A stretch of 64,000 bases of DNA from Trichomonas vaginalis G3 (Eukaryota > Parabasalia > Trichomonadida > Trichomonadidae): positions 29,651,896 to 29,715,895 of the forward strand of contig NC_067206.1 of assembly GCF_026262505.1 (NCBI RefSeq), given 5' to 3'. Position numbers and translations under genes: made by a program. Positions 10,401 to 20,497 of the stretch are shown here, piece after piece. The notes below the pieces were generated by a model that had not been told where the DNA came from, searched no databases, and saw nothing but the letters and a program-made list of their open reading frames with translations. Each line of letters starts with the position of its first letter. Position 1 is the first letter of the stretch.

Positions 10401-12673
10401 CTATTGAAAGTTATGCATTTTCTAATTGTAGTTCTCTATCAAATTTAACAATAAATTCCCAAACAATTTCACTTAATAGTTATTGTTTTAATGACTGTAA
10501 TTTGATAAAAGATTTTAATTTTATTGGAGAACAAATAACATTGAATTTAAATTGTTTCGCTGGTGCTACTTGTATTGAAAATGTTAATCTCGAAGCAGAA
10601 ACAATTAATCTCAACACAAATTGTTTTTCACAATCAAATGTGAAATATCTTTCAATCAAAGGAAATGTCAATATTGGGGAGCGTGTATATTCAGAAAATA
10701 TCCAAATTATATTTATTGATGGAAGAATAGACTCAATTAAATCTACATCTTTCTCACAATCAACAACTTTGTATAATTTCACTGTTACCAGTTCAATTTC
10801 CTTCTACTATAATAATTATAATGATCAATATATCTCATTTAGTGGATGTTCGAATCTGTCATATGTTTCATTCCCATCAGCATTGAAAGAAATTCCTTTT
10901 TATTGTTTCTCGAAATGTTTTAAATTATCTTCATTTACAATTCCACCGTCTGTCACTAAAATATATGATTATGCTTTTTCAGGGTGCATTTCTTTGGAAT
11001 CAGTAAATATTCACCAATTGATTAAATATATTGGTGATTTTGCATTTTCAGGATGCACATCACTTAGATCCATTGAAATTCCAATTAATGCAAATAATCT
11101 TGGTATTAATATTTTTGATTCATGCACTTCACTTTCATCAGCAACTTTTGGATCAGAAATCAATATAAATATGATTCCAGAAGGATGCTTCAAATCATGC
11201 ATTCTTTTAACTTCGTTTTCAATACCAAATAGAATTAAAAAGATAGGTAGTCAATCTTTTTACAATTGCAGTCAACTTTCAACAATTGATGGATTAACTG
11301 ATTTTTCATCGATTGGTGAAAACTCATTTTATAATTGTGCTTTTGTATCATTAACCATTGATGGTAATAGGCTTATTATTAATCAGAATGCATTTTCATC
11401 ATGCAATCAACTTGAAAACATTACAATTACTGGAAACATTAATTCAATTTCATCAAGTTCTTTCGGCAATAGCCTGAATCTAAAAACTGTGAATTTCAGC
11501 TGTTCAATAGATGTTTTCCCAGAAAATGTATTTACTAACTCTCAAAATATTATACAGATTTATTTTTATTGTGTTACCAGATTAGCAGATAACTGTTTCA
11601 AATCCTTTAAGAAACTTGAATCAATTGAAGTAAAAGATCTAAACCAAATTGGAGATGAATGTTTTTACGATTGCCCTCATTTGATTTCAGCAATATTCTA
11701 TTCTTCTTCAATATCAATTGGAACATTGGCATTTAAGCAATGTAAAGCATTAGTTAATTTGTATTTTGGAGGCATTTCATCACTGGGTGATTCTGCATTT
11801 GAAAATTGTCAAAATCTAACATCAATCGAAATAAATGGGGAAGTCCAGGTATTACCTCAAAGATTATTTTATCAATGTATTTCTTTAACAAACATAACAT
11901 TTAAGAAAATAACTTCAATCAAAGAAATTGGATCTTATGCATTTTATTGTTGCAGTAAGCTAAACATTAGTTTATTACCATTAACAAGTATTGTAAAAAT
12001 AGGAGAAAGCGCATTTTATCAATGTACTTCCATGACAAAATTAGTCTTCTCTCCTTTACTTACCGAAATCGGAAGTTATGCATTTTATGGGTGTAGTGGA
12101 ATTTCAAAAGTTAGGCTTCCTTCAAGAGTTACAAAAGTTGGTGAGCATGCATTCAATGGATGCAGCGCATTACGATCAATGGCACTTTCTATCTTCATGG
12201 ATTCGATTGAGAGTTATACATTTGCCAACACATCTTTAACACGTGTTATTATATACCCAGGTATATTGGTAAAAGAAGACGCATTTAATAGTTGTTATTC
12301 TCTGACAATCGTTGAGTTATGTGAAGATGTAGTTGTTTCCTCATATGCTTTTCGCTACACAAAAAATATTAATATTTTATATTTCGCAAACAATGTTCAA
12401 CTTCTTCAAAGCTCATTTCCTAATAAAATTGAGTATATTTACTTTTATGGAACTGAAGATGACAGCAGTGATGAAACGATTCAAGCTCTTAATTCTATTT
12501 GTGAGCCTAAACGCATTATTGCAACTTCTAATTACAATCAACTTACATTCGCCAATATACCGGTGAATGGATCAAGAATTGATCTGCCAGATGTCATTAC
12601 TGTGAGAGCTCCATGCTCTCCACCATTGCTTTATGAAAACTACCGAGTTTTGCAAAAGCTAAGAAGACATTAA
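7487..12673 (+). CDS. BspA-like leucine-rich-repeat protein (LRR_5)
   Basis: A 1,728-residue unbroken ORF; the ATG at 7487 is chosen over an upstream TTG. Nearly the whole protein is made of about 23-residue repeats of the Treponema pallidum/BspA type, recognisable by F-x-x-C-x-x-L and I-G-x-x-A-F: SIGNYAFYGCSSMKSINIS, SINQYAFSNCIRINSISIP, EIGSYAFYGCSGISKVRLP. I estimate over 60 units. In trichomonads this family includes surface proteins for host-cell or matrix contact and is one of the largest. This member has only a weak N-terminal hydrophobic stretch (FLNMIYISLIHADLL) and no C-terminal TM anchor (it ends YRVLQKLRRH), so secreted or cytosolic placement is unresolved. Two repeats were recently duplicated. 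Confidence 0.93.
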   Translation: MNPFLNMIYISLIHADLLSKTNFNIQSLSGDNKENKGNGVFILKNEIDDSSNFQRNTEIKNATTINISQIPSFFFLFSSIEYFGGDSNLMTIKNGAFQDCRSLIEVNLGSVTVIGENAFMNCVNLVSVIHNNECHINDKAFFNCQSLKSFDFSKISGEIGISAFESCSSLNELSLRNSLYDYAFKNCFGLRKVKFLIQTCIDTGSFMNCFNLTECEGWFYSIPKYAFANCISLTNYTSKRRVSSINEEAFFNCSIVDLRSINLSDSPYFESNCFAYNNFIAITVPFFRFSGYSLYGIFKGCRHLKSVEYQATKIPGECFEDCISLRNIIIILPLESISFYAFRNCISLTSFTAITNQIGSGVFYNCSLLQEVTIIGQFTEITHELFSHCISLQKLNNLSRYQIIGENSFYNCTSFSDSAILSNLRSIKDYAFYGCNFSDLNISDDLDIIGNFAFANNQNLKSLTFRGNYTFTSKNMFNNCSNLKELFINGSVTTSNSSPFRDLTNIENVTILGSMDNINKDAFTANLTLRKISIRSVKYINEKAFQNFKALDNVEIEGYLSIGNYAFYGCSSMKSINISDSCISIGNYAFFGCIFSMVLFPASLSNFGEYSFSNCSSLASLSFNAQELTLQGHCFYECISLTTISFSSNKILLGEYSFSNCSSLASLSFNAQELTLQGHCFYECISLTTISFSSNTISLGEYSFAKCNISGFDFEGSIILIGAYCFSDCNRLTSISLNLNTRSIQAYAFSNLTNVEMINLNGVITSIEAYSFQNNPALRSLQIESISQIKKQFILNCPMLEIFILMSNSGSVTLYYNAFYGTSIKKLIINCNILISAGCFNNCFNLSYLYIGGYVSSRYTNLFSSLTNLENITIIGKIESIDSDTFNSRSHLKEIRLYNVNSIGENAFKDYSCIIFVEIQSESTIIISNSAFSGCSSLSQITLPSGLTSINQYAFSNCIRINSISIPQSVTSIESYAFSNCSSLSNLTINSQTISLNSYCFNDCNLIKDFNFIGEQITLNLNCFAGATCIENVNLEAETINLNTNCFSQSNVKYLSIKGNVNIGERVYSENIQIIFIDGRIDSIKSTSFSQSTTLYNFTVTSSISFYYNNYNDQYISFSGCSNLSYVSFPSALKEIPFYCFSKCFKLSSFTIPPSVTKIYDYAFSGCISLESVNIHQLIKYIGDFAFSGCTSLRSIEIPINANNLGINIFDSCTSLSSATFGSEININMIPEGCFKSCILLTSFSIPNRIKKIGSQSFYNCSQLSTIDGLTDFSSIGENSFYNCAFVSLTIDGNRLIINQNAFSSCNQLENITITGNINSISSSSFGNSLNLKTVNFSCSIDVFPENVFTNSQNIIQIYFYCVTRLADNCFKSFKKLESIEVKDLNQIGDECFYDCPHLISAIFYSSSISIGTLAFKQCKALVNLYFGGISSLGDSAFENCQNLTSIEINGEVQVLPQRLFYQCISLTNITFKKITSIKEIGSYAFYCCSKLNISLLPLTSIVKIGESAFYQCTSMTKLVFSPLLTEIGSYAFYGCSGISKVRLPSRVTKVGEHAFNGCSALRSMALSIFMDSIESYTFANTSLTRVIIYPGILVKEDAFNSCYSLTIVELCEDVVVSSYAFRYTKNINILYFANNVQLLQSSFPNKIEYIYFYGTEDDSSDETIQALNSICEPKRIIATSNYNQLTFANIPVNGSRIDLPDVITVRAPCSPPLLYENYRVLQKLRRH
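9308..9583 (+). repeat. recent 138-bp tandem duplication inside the LRR gene
   Basis: Copy one starts at 9308 and copy two at 9446. The 138-bp period equals 46 codons, that is two LRR units. The copies are almost identical at DNA level and differ mainly at their 3' ends (AAAATTTTACTT against CAATTTCACTT). The frame is kept. Confidence 0.9.
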
Positions 12674-13252
12674 TTTAAAAGTAAAAAAAATTATTATTCT
12701 TTTTTTTACAACACTTCTAATTGTCAACTATATTTGGGAACCCATTAATTGGTTCTAACTAATATCTGACATCTTCTCAATTTTTTCACCAAGGTAAAAA
12801 AAGGTAGTATTTTTGGTCGGGTAAAAGTTATTATAAATCAACATTTAGCACCTAATATGCATGTTATGCATTTTTGCAACTTAGGTCGAGATGTATTGGT
12901 TTTATTAGAACATGTCAGAAAGTTTTTTGTATACCCTTCATGAAGTTACATAATCCCGGATTACTGACCTTGTATAAAAGGATATAATAAAAAGATAAAA
13001 ATTACCCAATTGGCACTGACATTGAAATGAATTCGATTTTTCTTGTTTAACTTATTGTTATATGAAATTCCACATTATATTACCATATGTATCAAGTTAA
13101 AATAGCTTTATGAATACATACGCAATTATGGATATCTTTTTCAAAAAATCATAAAGGGTACATTTACTGACAACGATCTTGAAGAGTGATTTAAAATTAA
13201 CATATATCATATGGGTGTAAAATTATTCTTTATAACAAAAATATAATAGACT
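12674..13252. other. intergenic spacer between convergent genes
   Basis: About 580 bases. AT-rich; no open frame, RNA gene or transposon end identified. Both neighbours end here, so it holds two 3' regions. Confidence 0.5.
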
Positions 13253-14830
13253 TTATTCAACAATCAAATATTTGAGTTTCTTACTGCTGTCCTTGTACTG
13301 GTTATTCCTCGGCAGCGCTTCCACAGCGTCCTGCACCTTGTAGCCAATCCTCTCCCTCAGCAGTTCGGACATGGAAATCAAGCTTTCGCTGTCCAGCATC
13401 TTCGAGATTTTGTCTGCAGCTGTCATCACTTCCCCAATCGATCCGTCTGTCTCCAGGAGCATCTTCGGGAAGATCTCCATGATTATAGACGCAAGGAAGA
13501 ACCGTGGAAGAACAAATGGTTCTTCAGAACTCAAAAATTTTTCCCAAATTTCATAAACTTTTTGGAGTTCGAACTCCCTCTTGAAAAGAAGCAAAATGTG
13601 CCTGAAAACAAAGGTCATTGTCTCGAGCTCTTTACTCCTGATCCAATTCGTCAATGGTTTGTGGAAATACTCGATGATTTCGAAGACTTTTTCAAGAATT
13701 ATTTCTTGATTTTTCGCTAAATCAGTGAAAATGCGGTCCTGCTGCATTATTTCCATGAAACTCGCGTACATGAAGAAGACTATCGCTTCTGCTTCGGTCC
13801 TAGAAACATTTCTTCCGTCAGATAAAATTGCGGTTTCATTATTTTGGAATTTTTCAACTGAAAGTAGTATAAAAGGTGACAAAATGTCTCCCATTCCCTG
13901 TACGTAATCGGTATCTTTGTTGTAAATGGCGTAAACAGTTAAAATATTTGATACCATTTTAAGATAAGGAGAATTCTGGTCTTTGAACTGCGGAAGGTTT
14001 CGATCTGTTCTGTTTACGTCATTTGAGATTGTTCTGAGGATGGTTTGTATGTTAAGAACCCCTTCTGTTTGGGATTTTAGTAAAGAATTGTATTGTTCTT
14101 GGAGTTTCTTGTATTCTGAGATCTGTTTCTGTATGACTTTATCTTTGTCGTCATTTGTCATGTCTGGTTTGTAGATTTTTAAGAGATAAGGCCAAATTTG
14201 AAATCTTGCTTTTGGTTCTAGCCCGTTTTTGTGGATTTTAGTGATTAATGTATCAAGTTCGATCGATAATGAACCGTCTGACCTAAAGAATAATGAGATA
14301 TCTTTTAGAGTTAATGGATTTTGTTTCGGAATTTGTTGTTTGAATTGTTGAATGATGCCTTGATGTGCGGAATATGCAACTGCGCCTAGCGCACTTATGG
14401 AATTTTTGATTGGAAGTGGTTTTGTATATGGATATTTTACTGAAAAAGAATTTTGGTTTAATTTTGACTGATTAATGTAATGTTTGAATGAAAGGAATTC
14501 TAAAAGATGTGTAATTGATGATTGTGGTGAATTTTTGAAACGGAATAATGGTAATTTGACGTTATTTCGAAGGACAAACTCAAGACACACAACAGACATT
14601 GATTCGCATATTTTACTGACTTCGATAACTTCACACAATCTAACAATAATGCTGAAATTCTGTGTATCAAATGCATTTCCTATGTATTGAAGTGGATTCA
14701 ATGGTTTCCACTCAAATCGCAAATCTGTCTTCTCCATAACAAGTGAAAATGTTCCAATATTCTCAATTCCTGGATGAATTTCAAAAGCAACATTAGAAAA
14801 TTGGAGAACTGTGATTTTTTGCGACTTCAT
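13253..14830 (-). CDS. TBC-domain Rab GTPase-activating protein
   Basis: A 525-residue intact protein. The C-terminal half (about 215-470) is a TBC domain. NGLEPKARFQIWPYLLKIY opens it. TISNDVNRTDRNLP carries the arginine finger (pattern IxxDxxR), and TDYVQGMGDILSP carries the glutamine finger (YxQGM). FRHILLLFKREFELQKVYEIWEKFL follows. Both catalytic fingers are present, so an active dual-finger GAP is expected. The N-terminal half has a PH/GRAM-like or DUF3548-like look, similar to the GYP7/TBC1D15 layout, although that part is only weakly recognisable. It would stimulate GTP hydrolysis by a Rab in endomembrane traffic. The start is supported by TCACTTTT just upstream. Confidence 0.9.
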   Translation of the reverse strand: MKSQKITVLQFSNVAFEIHPGIENIGTFSLVMEKTDLRFEWKPLNPLQYIGNAFDTQNFSIIVRLCEVIEVSKICESMSVVCLEFVLRNNVKLPLFRFKNSPQSSITHLLEFLSFKHYINQSKLNQNSFSVKYPYTKPLPIKNSISALGAVAYSAHQGIIQQFKQQIPKQNPLTLKDISLFFRSDGSLSIELDTLITKIHKNGLEPKARFQIWPYLLKIYKPDMTNDDKDKVIQKQISEYKKLQEQYNSLLKSQTEGVLNIQTILRTISNDVNRTDRNLPQFKDQNSPYLKMVSNILTVYAIYNKDTDYVQGMGDILSPFILLSVEKFQNNETAILSDGRNVSRTEAEAIVFFMYASFMEIMQQDRIFTDLAKNQEIILEKVFEIIEYFHKPLTNWIRSKELETMTFVFRHILLLFKREFELQKVYEIWEKFLSSEEPFVLPRFFLASIIMEIFPKMLLETDGSIGEVMTAADKISKMLDSESLISMSELLRERIGYKVQDAVEALPRNNQYKDSSKKLKYLIVE

Positions 14831-14835
14831 TTTTG

Positions 14836-14843
14836 AAAAGTGA
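14836..14843 (-). promoter_or_regulatory. initiator TCACTTTT of the TBC gene
   Basis: On the minus strand TCACTTTT sits five bases before the ATG, matching the trichomonad initiator TCA-Y-T/A. It supports the chosen start codon. Confidence 0.6.
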
Positions 14844-15192
14844 CAAAAATCAAACTTTTATTTGTTTTTGGGTTTTTAATTTGTGATTTTCATGACATGG
14901 ATGAATAATCTTATGTATAATTCATTTCTGTGCCTGGTGTATAGATTTAGTGGTTATTCTAAGAGCATTAATTTGAAGGGGATTCAATGATATCCACTTA
15001 TTTCAAATTTTGTTACTTTCTCAATTTTTATGGGTCCCACTCAAAAGCCTATTATAGCATTATGTTTTATGGATATGAGTCTGATATAATCAAGTGTAAT
15101 ATGACTCTTAAAAAATGATGTGATAGTTACTTTTTATGCAAAAAAAAAGTACTTTATTTTTTTTTTACCTAAAGTTCAAATCTGAACTTTAA
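14844..15192. other. intergenic spacer
   Basis: About 350 bases, AT-rich, with poly-A and poly-T runs near 15140-15170. No feature seen. Confidence 0.4.
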
Positions 15193-16254
15193 TTGGAGTT
15201 ATCTCTCCTACTTACTGTTGTGTTTTGTTCATCTACTAACAGTTTATGGGCAAAATTCTTTCCAAAAGATAATCCAACACCATCTCCAATTCAATGCAAA
15301 CGAAATCCCGCAATTAACACTTTGCTCTATAAATTTTTCATCAATCATTGTAAATTCGAATCATTCACTTTTACAACAATTAATATTGTCCAAAGTGGGA
15401 ACTTAACTAAATTTTTAAATGCTAATTCAATTTTCAATAACAACTATATATCTCAGAGTACGGCAGCAAATATATACTTGATAGCCCAAGGAGTTTATAT
15501 CGAATACCGAATAGTTGCTATCAATTGCGGCACTCAAAATAAAGGTCAACATTTAAATTTTGATTTAAATGGTATAAATCAAAATGTAAGTTGTGATATC
15601 TCAGAAAGTGTATTTCACAAACTTGGACTTCAAAAATTTACAAAATTTGATGAAAATCAATGTGTTTTTCATATGAAAATAAAAGAATGTACCATAAAAT
15701 ATATAAATATGACAGATATTGTTGCTCATGTGGCTGCAGGATTTTATATTAATGTTAGAAGTTCTGTAACAATTACAAAATATTGTTTGTTCTGTCTAAT
15801 AAAGTCAGATGCAATTGTCCTTGGCTATGATTCAAGTTCTAATATTAGTTATTGCAATATTTTAAATAATACTGTTAGTAATTGCGAAGAAGAAATGATT
15901 TCATTTTATGCAACAGTAGGAGTGATAATTTATATAGATAATTGCGCGATTTTGAATAATGGGTGCAATGATAAAACATTTGAAGGAATATCTCAAACAT
16001 CAAAATTATTTATTTCGAATAGTTTTATCGATCATTGCAGCATTCATGGCGCAATATCACACGAAGAGAAAAACATCTCAACTGTTTATTTTGAATATAA
16101 ACTATCTATAAATAAAGTTGATTTTATTTATTCCGTTCTGCAAAAGTGCATTTCCTCGAAGATAATGCATGCAGCTTATAAATACAAGAACTTATCAGAT
16201 ATTTTAATTCATATTTTAGAACAAACGTGTCTATTTATGGAATATTTGTTTTAG
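15193..16254 (+). pseudogene. fragment of the beta-helix-type surface protein family
   Basis: An open frame of about 353 codons without an ATG (it opens at a TTG). It begins with a hydrophobic stretch (LSLLLTVVFCSS), then Asn/Cys/Ser-rich repeats such as YKFFINHCKFESF, NISYCNILNNTVSNC and YIDNCAILNNGC. The alternation of short beta-strand-like runs with N and C resembles right-handed parallel beta-helix (Pmp-like) proteins. Related frames lie at 16758-17735, 31250-33556, 37491-38597, 40009-41070 and 41675-42703. No C-terminal TM segment is present. Lack of a start codon and of an anchor suggest a decayed copy, though an upstream exon or a non-standard start cannot be excluded. Confidence 0.5.
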
Positions 16255-16757
16255 AATGTATATGTATATTGCTTAATACAAGTTTATGGTTCATCAATTA
16301 TATAAACCCATACTCTAGAATCGCAATAGTTACATATGAAAAACCTTACTCGTCAGCCAAAAATATTCAATAAACATTGTGTATTTCCGCGGAAATATAA
16401 TAAGATACCCAAAATGCAAATACACTTATTATATTGGTGCAAGTTTGGCTGCGTTTTTGATGCCAAGCATATGTGGCATATGTTAGATTTATAAATGAGG
16501 CTAAGAACATTCTACAGAATATTTAACCCAAAATTTTTGCGCTCACCTTTAATATCTAAATTCATCTTCACAAAACTTTCATATAGAAAAGGAATTAAAA
16601 AGTCAGATAATCCAGCTGTATATGACATTCGTAGAAATTTGAAAAGCCTTATAAGGTTCTCAATTATTGAATATAGCCGTTATGAAGATTTTACCAAACT
16701 TATTATCCGTTCAAAATACATTTATTTTCTAAAATCTGATCAAATTTTTTGAAATGA
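16255..16757. other. gap between two decayed family members
   Basis: About 500 bases. An 85-codon frame at 16495-16752 starts with ATG and is rich in Arg, Ile and Lys but resembles nothing I know. I regard it as weak. The rest is AT-rich. Confidence 0.4.
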
Positions 16758-17735
16758 ATTGTCAGAAATTTTATCTCAGAATCCTGGGAAGATATATTCC
16801 CAGGATCAATATATGATGAATCACATATCAACAATGGCACTGAATTTTCAAGACAAAGTAACTTAAAATACTTTATTTCATATTGCTTTTTTCTTGATTT
16901 ACATCCAAATGGTACCATTCGACTCAAAACCAATAGCAATGATGTCAAAGCATATGCAACAACAAATAAATTTGATTCATGCTCCTCTACATATTTTGGA
17001 GGTTCTATTTACTTTTATGATAAAGGAGAATTTGTGCAAACCAAAAATTCAATCCTAAACTCAACAAGTTTCCGTGATGGACCATCGTTTTTGGTTTTTG
17101 TCACGATATTGCCTAAATACAAAAATCATGTTAATGAAACATCAGTTTATAACTGCGGAAGTTTAGAACAAACCTGCAGAATTACAACTTCCATGAGATA
17201 TGGTTTTTGTATCATGAATGAATGCAATATTACACAAAATCGTGTCAAAGATGATATTGGAGGCTATTTAGTTCAATCAATTACATCTGACTCATACATC
17301 ACGATTGTTAACCTTGTCGAAAATAATCAATCATCGGGTAATTTTAATCACCACTCAATGAATCAAACATATCCATCAAAATTTAAAATTACTATGTGTA
17401 ATTATCTTCGAAATAAAGGTACAAGTGGTCAATTGATCTATTCCAATTCAGATCTTTTTATGAGCTATTGTTGTATTTTTAATAATGAAATTGATTACAT
17501 TTTTAGAGCTATTTCAAGTACAATAACTTTTGAAAACTCAGTTACAGATAGTGTTAGGTCAATAAATATGCCACCAACCTTTAAGAACACATATTATTAT
17601 AAATGTCCTTTATTAAACAAATCTCCTTTCAATTACCCTAACAAAGAAGAAGGAGAATACTTTCCCAATCCATTTGTTAAAGGAATTAATAATTTTCCTT
17701 ATCTCTTTGTATTATTAGCTTCAATTTGTTCTTAA
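16758..17735 (+). pseudogene. second decayed member of the surface protein family
   Basis: The frame is open from a TGA at 16755-16757 to the stop at 17735 but has no ATG near its 5' end. Its first residues, SESWEDIFPG, align by eye with the N-terminal signatures of the other members (SRSWEEFYPDTP at 41.7 kb, HSKWEEYFSG at 40.0 kb, FNSWNQFYSAS at 38.5 kb), so nearly the full mature region is here while the signal peptide and start are missing. Asn/Cys-rich strand repeats follow (YNCGSLEQTC, MNECNITQNRV, MSYCCIFNNEID). The end is mildly hydrophobic (NNFPYLFVLLASICS), and the usual cytoplasmic tail is absent. Probably non-functional. Confidence 0.55.
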
Positions 17736-18013
17736 ATAAAAAATATTATCCCAAAAAGATATGATTCTTTTTTAATTCTTGAATGTTTATGAAAATCAAA
17801 ATGACTGTAGTGTGTTGGACAAGAATTTTAAAAATTCTAAGGGAATATCTGTTTCATAAATTTCTAAATCATATCATAAATCTAAACAATTCATCTAAAA
17901 ATTAATAAACCTATGAGAAAAATGATGGATTAAGACTTTTTGTAATGAAAACATTGATCGATAAAAAAAATGTTGAATTAATTAAATAAAAAAAACAAAC
18001 AAAAAGATATTTA

Positions 18014-18982
18014 TTAGTCAGATAGTTCAATTCCTTGAAGTTGAAGAAGATCCGATCTAGTTTTTGTCCTATGGCTATGAACTTTCGCAGAAGTTCGAGG
18101 AGTAAGTGCAACATCCGATTCTTCATCAAAAATAGAAGGATACAGAACTGTTGCATTAGTATAAGTAGAGATGTAATTAATCTTACGATTCTGCTCTTCG
18201 AGTTCGACTTTCTGCCAGCGAAGAGAAAGTTCTAGACGTTCAACACCTTCACGGTATGATTTATCTAGTTCTATAAGCTTGCGGGAGTAATGGTGTTCGA
18301 TTCCTTCAATTTCTAGATTGTGTCTGGAAACAATTTGGTTGTACTGGATTTTCATGGACCTTCGTGCATTTTCTTGTGCAGTTTTTGTTTCTTTCTTCTC
18401 GAGTTCGTCTGCAATCTTCTTGGTCTTGGATGCTCCTTCGTAGTCACAGATAATTGCTTGCTTCCTCTCGCGAACACGAAGGTTTTGTAGCTGATTTGAT
18501 GGCTTTGCAAAATGGATGAGGGATTCTGGTTTTGCCCACCAGACTTTGAACTCTTGTATCTCTTTCCAATGCTTTTCGGCCGTCTTTTGAAGGACTTTTT
18601 CTTTCTTTGCTTCCAGTTTTTCTCTTTTAATTTTATATTGACGGTCTAAAGCTTGCTTTTTCGATTGTATTTCTGAAATATTGCCATCTGGATTGCGTGT
18701 TGTTGTTATAATTTTTGTTTGAGCTGTTTTTTCGTTCAAAAAAGCATTTCTAAGTTTTTTGTATGTATCATGGAACTTTGCGGCTTCAAGGTAGCGAGCA
18801 TCATTAGATGCATCAATTCTTCGTCTTGTTAATGTTTGCAAAATTTCATTTTTCATCCAAGGAGGAGGTAAAGTCCCATTTGCTTCGAATTCTGCAATGT
18901 AATAATCAATAGATGATGGAGTTTTCTTCTTTTTGATGTTTAATTGAGGAATTGGAGGACTTTCTCCTGAATTTGGCTTCAT
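18014..18982 (-). CDS. coiled-coil protein, function unknown
   Basis: A 322-residue protein; I choose the ATG at 18982 (MKPNSGESPPIPQLN) over an upstream TTG. The N-terminus is Pro/Ser-rich. YLEAAKFHDTYKKLRNAF starts a long helical region (about 75-285) rich in E, K and Q (DRQYKIKREKLEAKKEKVLQ, LEKKETKTAQENARRSM, VERLELSLRWQKVELEEQNR), so extended coiled coil is expected. The tail (about 290-322) has RTSAKVHSHRTKTRSD, with possible phosphorylation sites. Trichomonads carry many such single-copy coiled-coil proteins, probably linked to cytoskeleton or membrane scaffolds. No signal peptide or TM. The stop lies in TAATAAAT, a likely poly(A) signal. Confidence 0.75.
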   Translation of the reverse strand: MKPNSGESPPIPQLNIKKKKTPSSIDYYIAEFEANGTLPPPWMKNEILQTLTRRRIDASNDARYLEAAKFHDTYKKLRNAFLNEKTAQTKIITTTRNPDGNISEIQSKKQALDRQYKIKREKLEAKKEKVLQKTAEKHWKEIQEFKVWWAKPESLIHFAKPSNQLQNLRVRERKQAIICDYEGASKTKKIADELEKKETKTAQENARRSMKIQYNQIVSRHNLEIEGIEHHYSRKLIELDKSYREGVERLELSLRWQKVELEEQNRKINYISTYTNATVLYPSIFDEESDVALTPRTSAKVHSHRTKTRSDLLQLQGIELSD

Positions 18983-19931
18983 TACAATAAAAAATTCTCC
19001 CTTTTTTAATGGGTGACCGACCCTCAAAATTTTAGCTTTTTATTTTTTTATGAACACAAGATGGTTATGAAGAGGATAGCTTCTAGAAGATGCATAGCAT
19101 ACAAAAATCGAATTCCGAAATAAGCAATCTGTAACAAAATCAATGAAATTTTTTAATTAAAAAATATACACACGAGATGGCTAGAAAAGCTCTGATTTCC
19201 AAACATCTTACTCAAATTATTTACATTTCTATGTGATTTGAACGTTCCCTTCTTACAGAGAAATATATATTTAAAAAATAATGATTTAATTTAATAGATA
19301 GATTCGTAATTTCTGAAGTTTACTCATAACATTATAAGATACGTTTTATCAGCGCATTATTGCATATTTAAAGTCTTTAATCTAAGCGTTGCAAATTCAT
19401 TTTTAATCAACTATCTAAATAAGCTTAGGTTATTCTTGTTCTAGCAAACATGAGCTGTTTGATATGGGAAAACTTGTGATGATTGTAAATTTTGAGAATT
19501 CATGTCTTTTATATGTTGTAGCAGGAAGTAATTCGTTAACATATATATACCCCTGTGAGTTACATTGAAAATGTCATTCAATGAAATGGATATCATTTAA
19601 ATCTAATGCGAATTGATTTTGTATTGTAAGAATTATAGGCAAAAGAAACTAGCTCATAACAATACATGATCTGGTGGTGCTTAGTTTGATATTAATTTGT
19701 ATCGAAGTCCAAGTATTGCAAAATGTAAAAAAAAATTGCCAGCGTTAAATTATAAAATCTGATGAAATCAACTGTTACATAATTACATATTTGGTATGGG
19801 TGATCTGTTGTTCATATTTAAATCAAAATATATTCATAATTTAAAATTGTTCAATGATATTTCTAAACACATCTCTGAAATTTCGCTGTTTTTTAAGATG
19901 ATTCTTTCATCAGATAAATTTTATTTACTCA
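18983..19931. other. intergenic spacer, about 0.95 kb
   Basis: AT-rich. No convincing ORF, RNA or repeat seen up to the target duplication of the transposon at 19932. Confidence 0.5.
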
Positions 19932-20030
19932 AATCAAGATAGGGTTGTACAAACTGGCACAATTTTGCGGGCCGCGTGCCAGCTCCTGGCAGGCGGCCAA
20001 AATCAAAAAAGTGGCCAAAAATCGGGCCTC

Positions 20031-20079
20031 GTGGCGTGGAAAGGATGTCGCCCTTCGGGCTCCACCCTTTCCACGCCAC
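20031..20079. repeat. strong GC-rich hairpin inside the hAT-like element
   Basis: Arms GTGGCGTGGAAAGG (20031-20044) and its complement (20066-20079) enclose a loop that itself pairs as GCCC-TTC-GGGC. The GC content is extreme for this window. Confidence 0.85.
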
Positions 20080-20424
20080 TCGGCCTACGACCACAATTAT
20101 ATAATATGCTCATTATTATTTTTCTTCTTTTCTCTTCTTTTTTTTCTTTTTCTCTTTTCTTTCTTCTTTTTCCCTTTTCCCTTCCTTTTTTTCTAGTTTT
20201 GGAAAGGAAAAAGTAAAAAATTGAGTAGGTGACAAAAGTGCATACTCTTAAACAACCGTCGGATTTCCGGGTGAAATCGTGACACACTTTCGTCTTTCGT
20301 AGGCAGTGGTGGTTGTTACAAAAGGTAACTTCGAATGTAGCGTGAAATCTGCAAAAAAAATTCTGAAATTTGAATGGAGAACACAAAAATTGAATAGTTT
20401 ACGTCAATAAAAAAGAGAAAAATG

Positions 20425-20497
20425 AAGCCAATGTGTCTCGAACCTAGGACTTAGAGCAGCAATCACACTGTTTATCACATTACACTACATGCATCTC
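20425..20497 (-). other. tRNA-like segment with Pol III B-box
   Basis: Read on the minus strand, GTTCGAGAC (20435-20443) matches the B-box consensus GWTCRANNC. About 35 bases upstream, TGTAGTGTAATGTG resembles a D-arm/A-box. The acceptor and T stems do not pair well, so this is not a functional tRNA. It could be a tRNA relic or a Pol III promoter carried by the transposon. Confidence 0.35.

Noticed and set aside
15230-15245. Trichomonad intron 3' splice signal (ACTAACAG)
   Set aside because: Only the short ACTAACAG is present; no GTAYGT-like donor lies at a fitting distance upstream.
16495-16752. 85-codon ORF between family fragments
   Set aside because: Starts with ATG but resembles neither the surrounding family nor a known domain; left as spacer.
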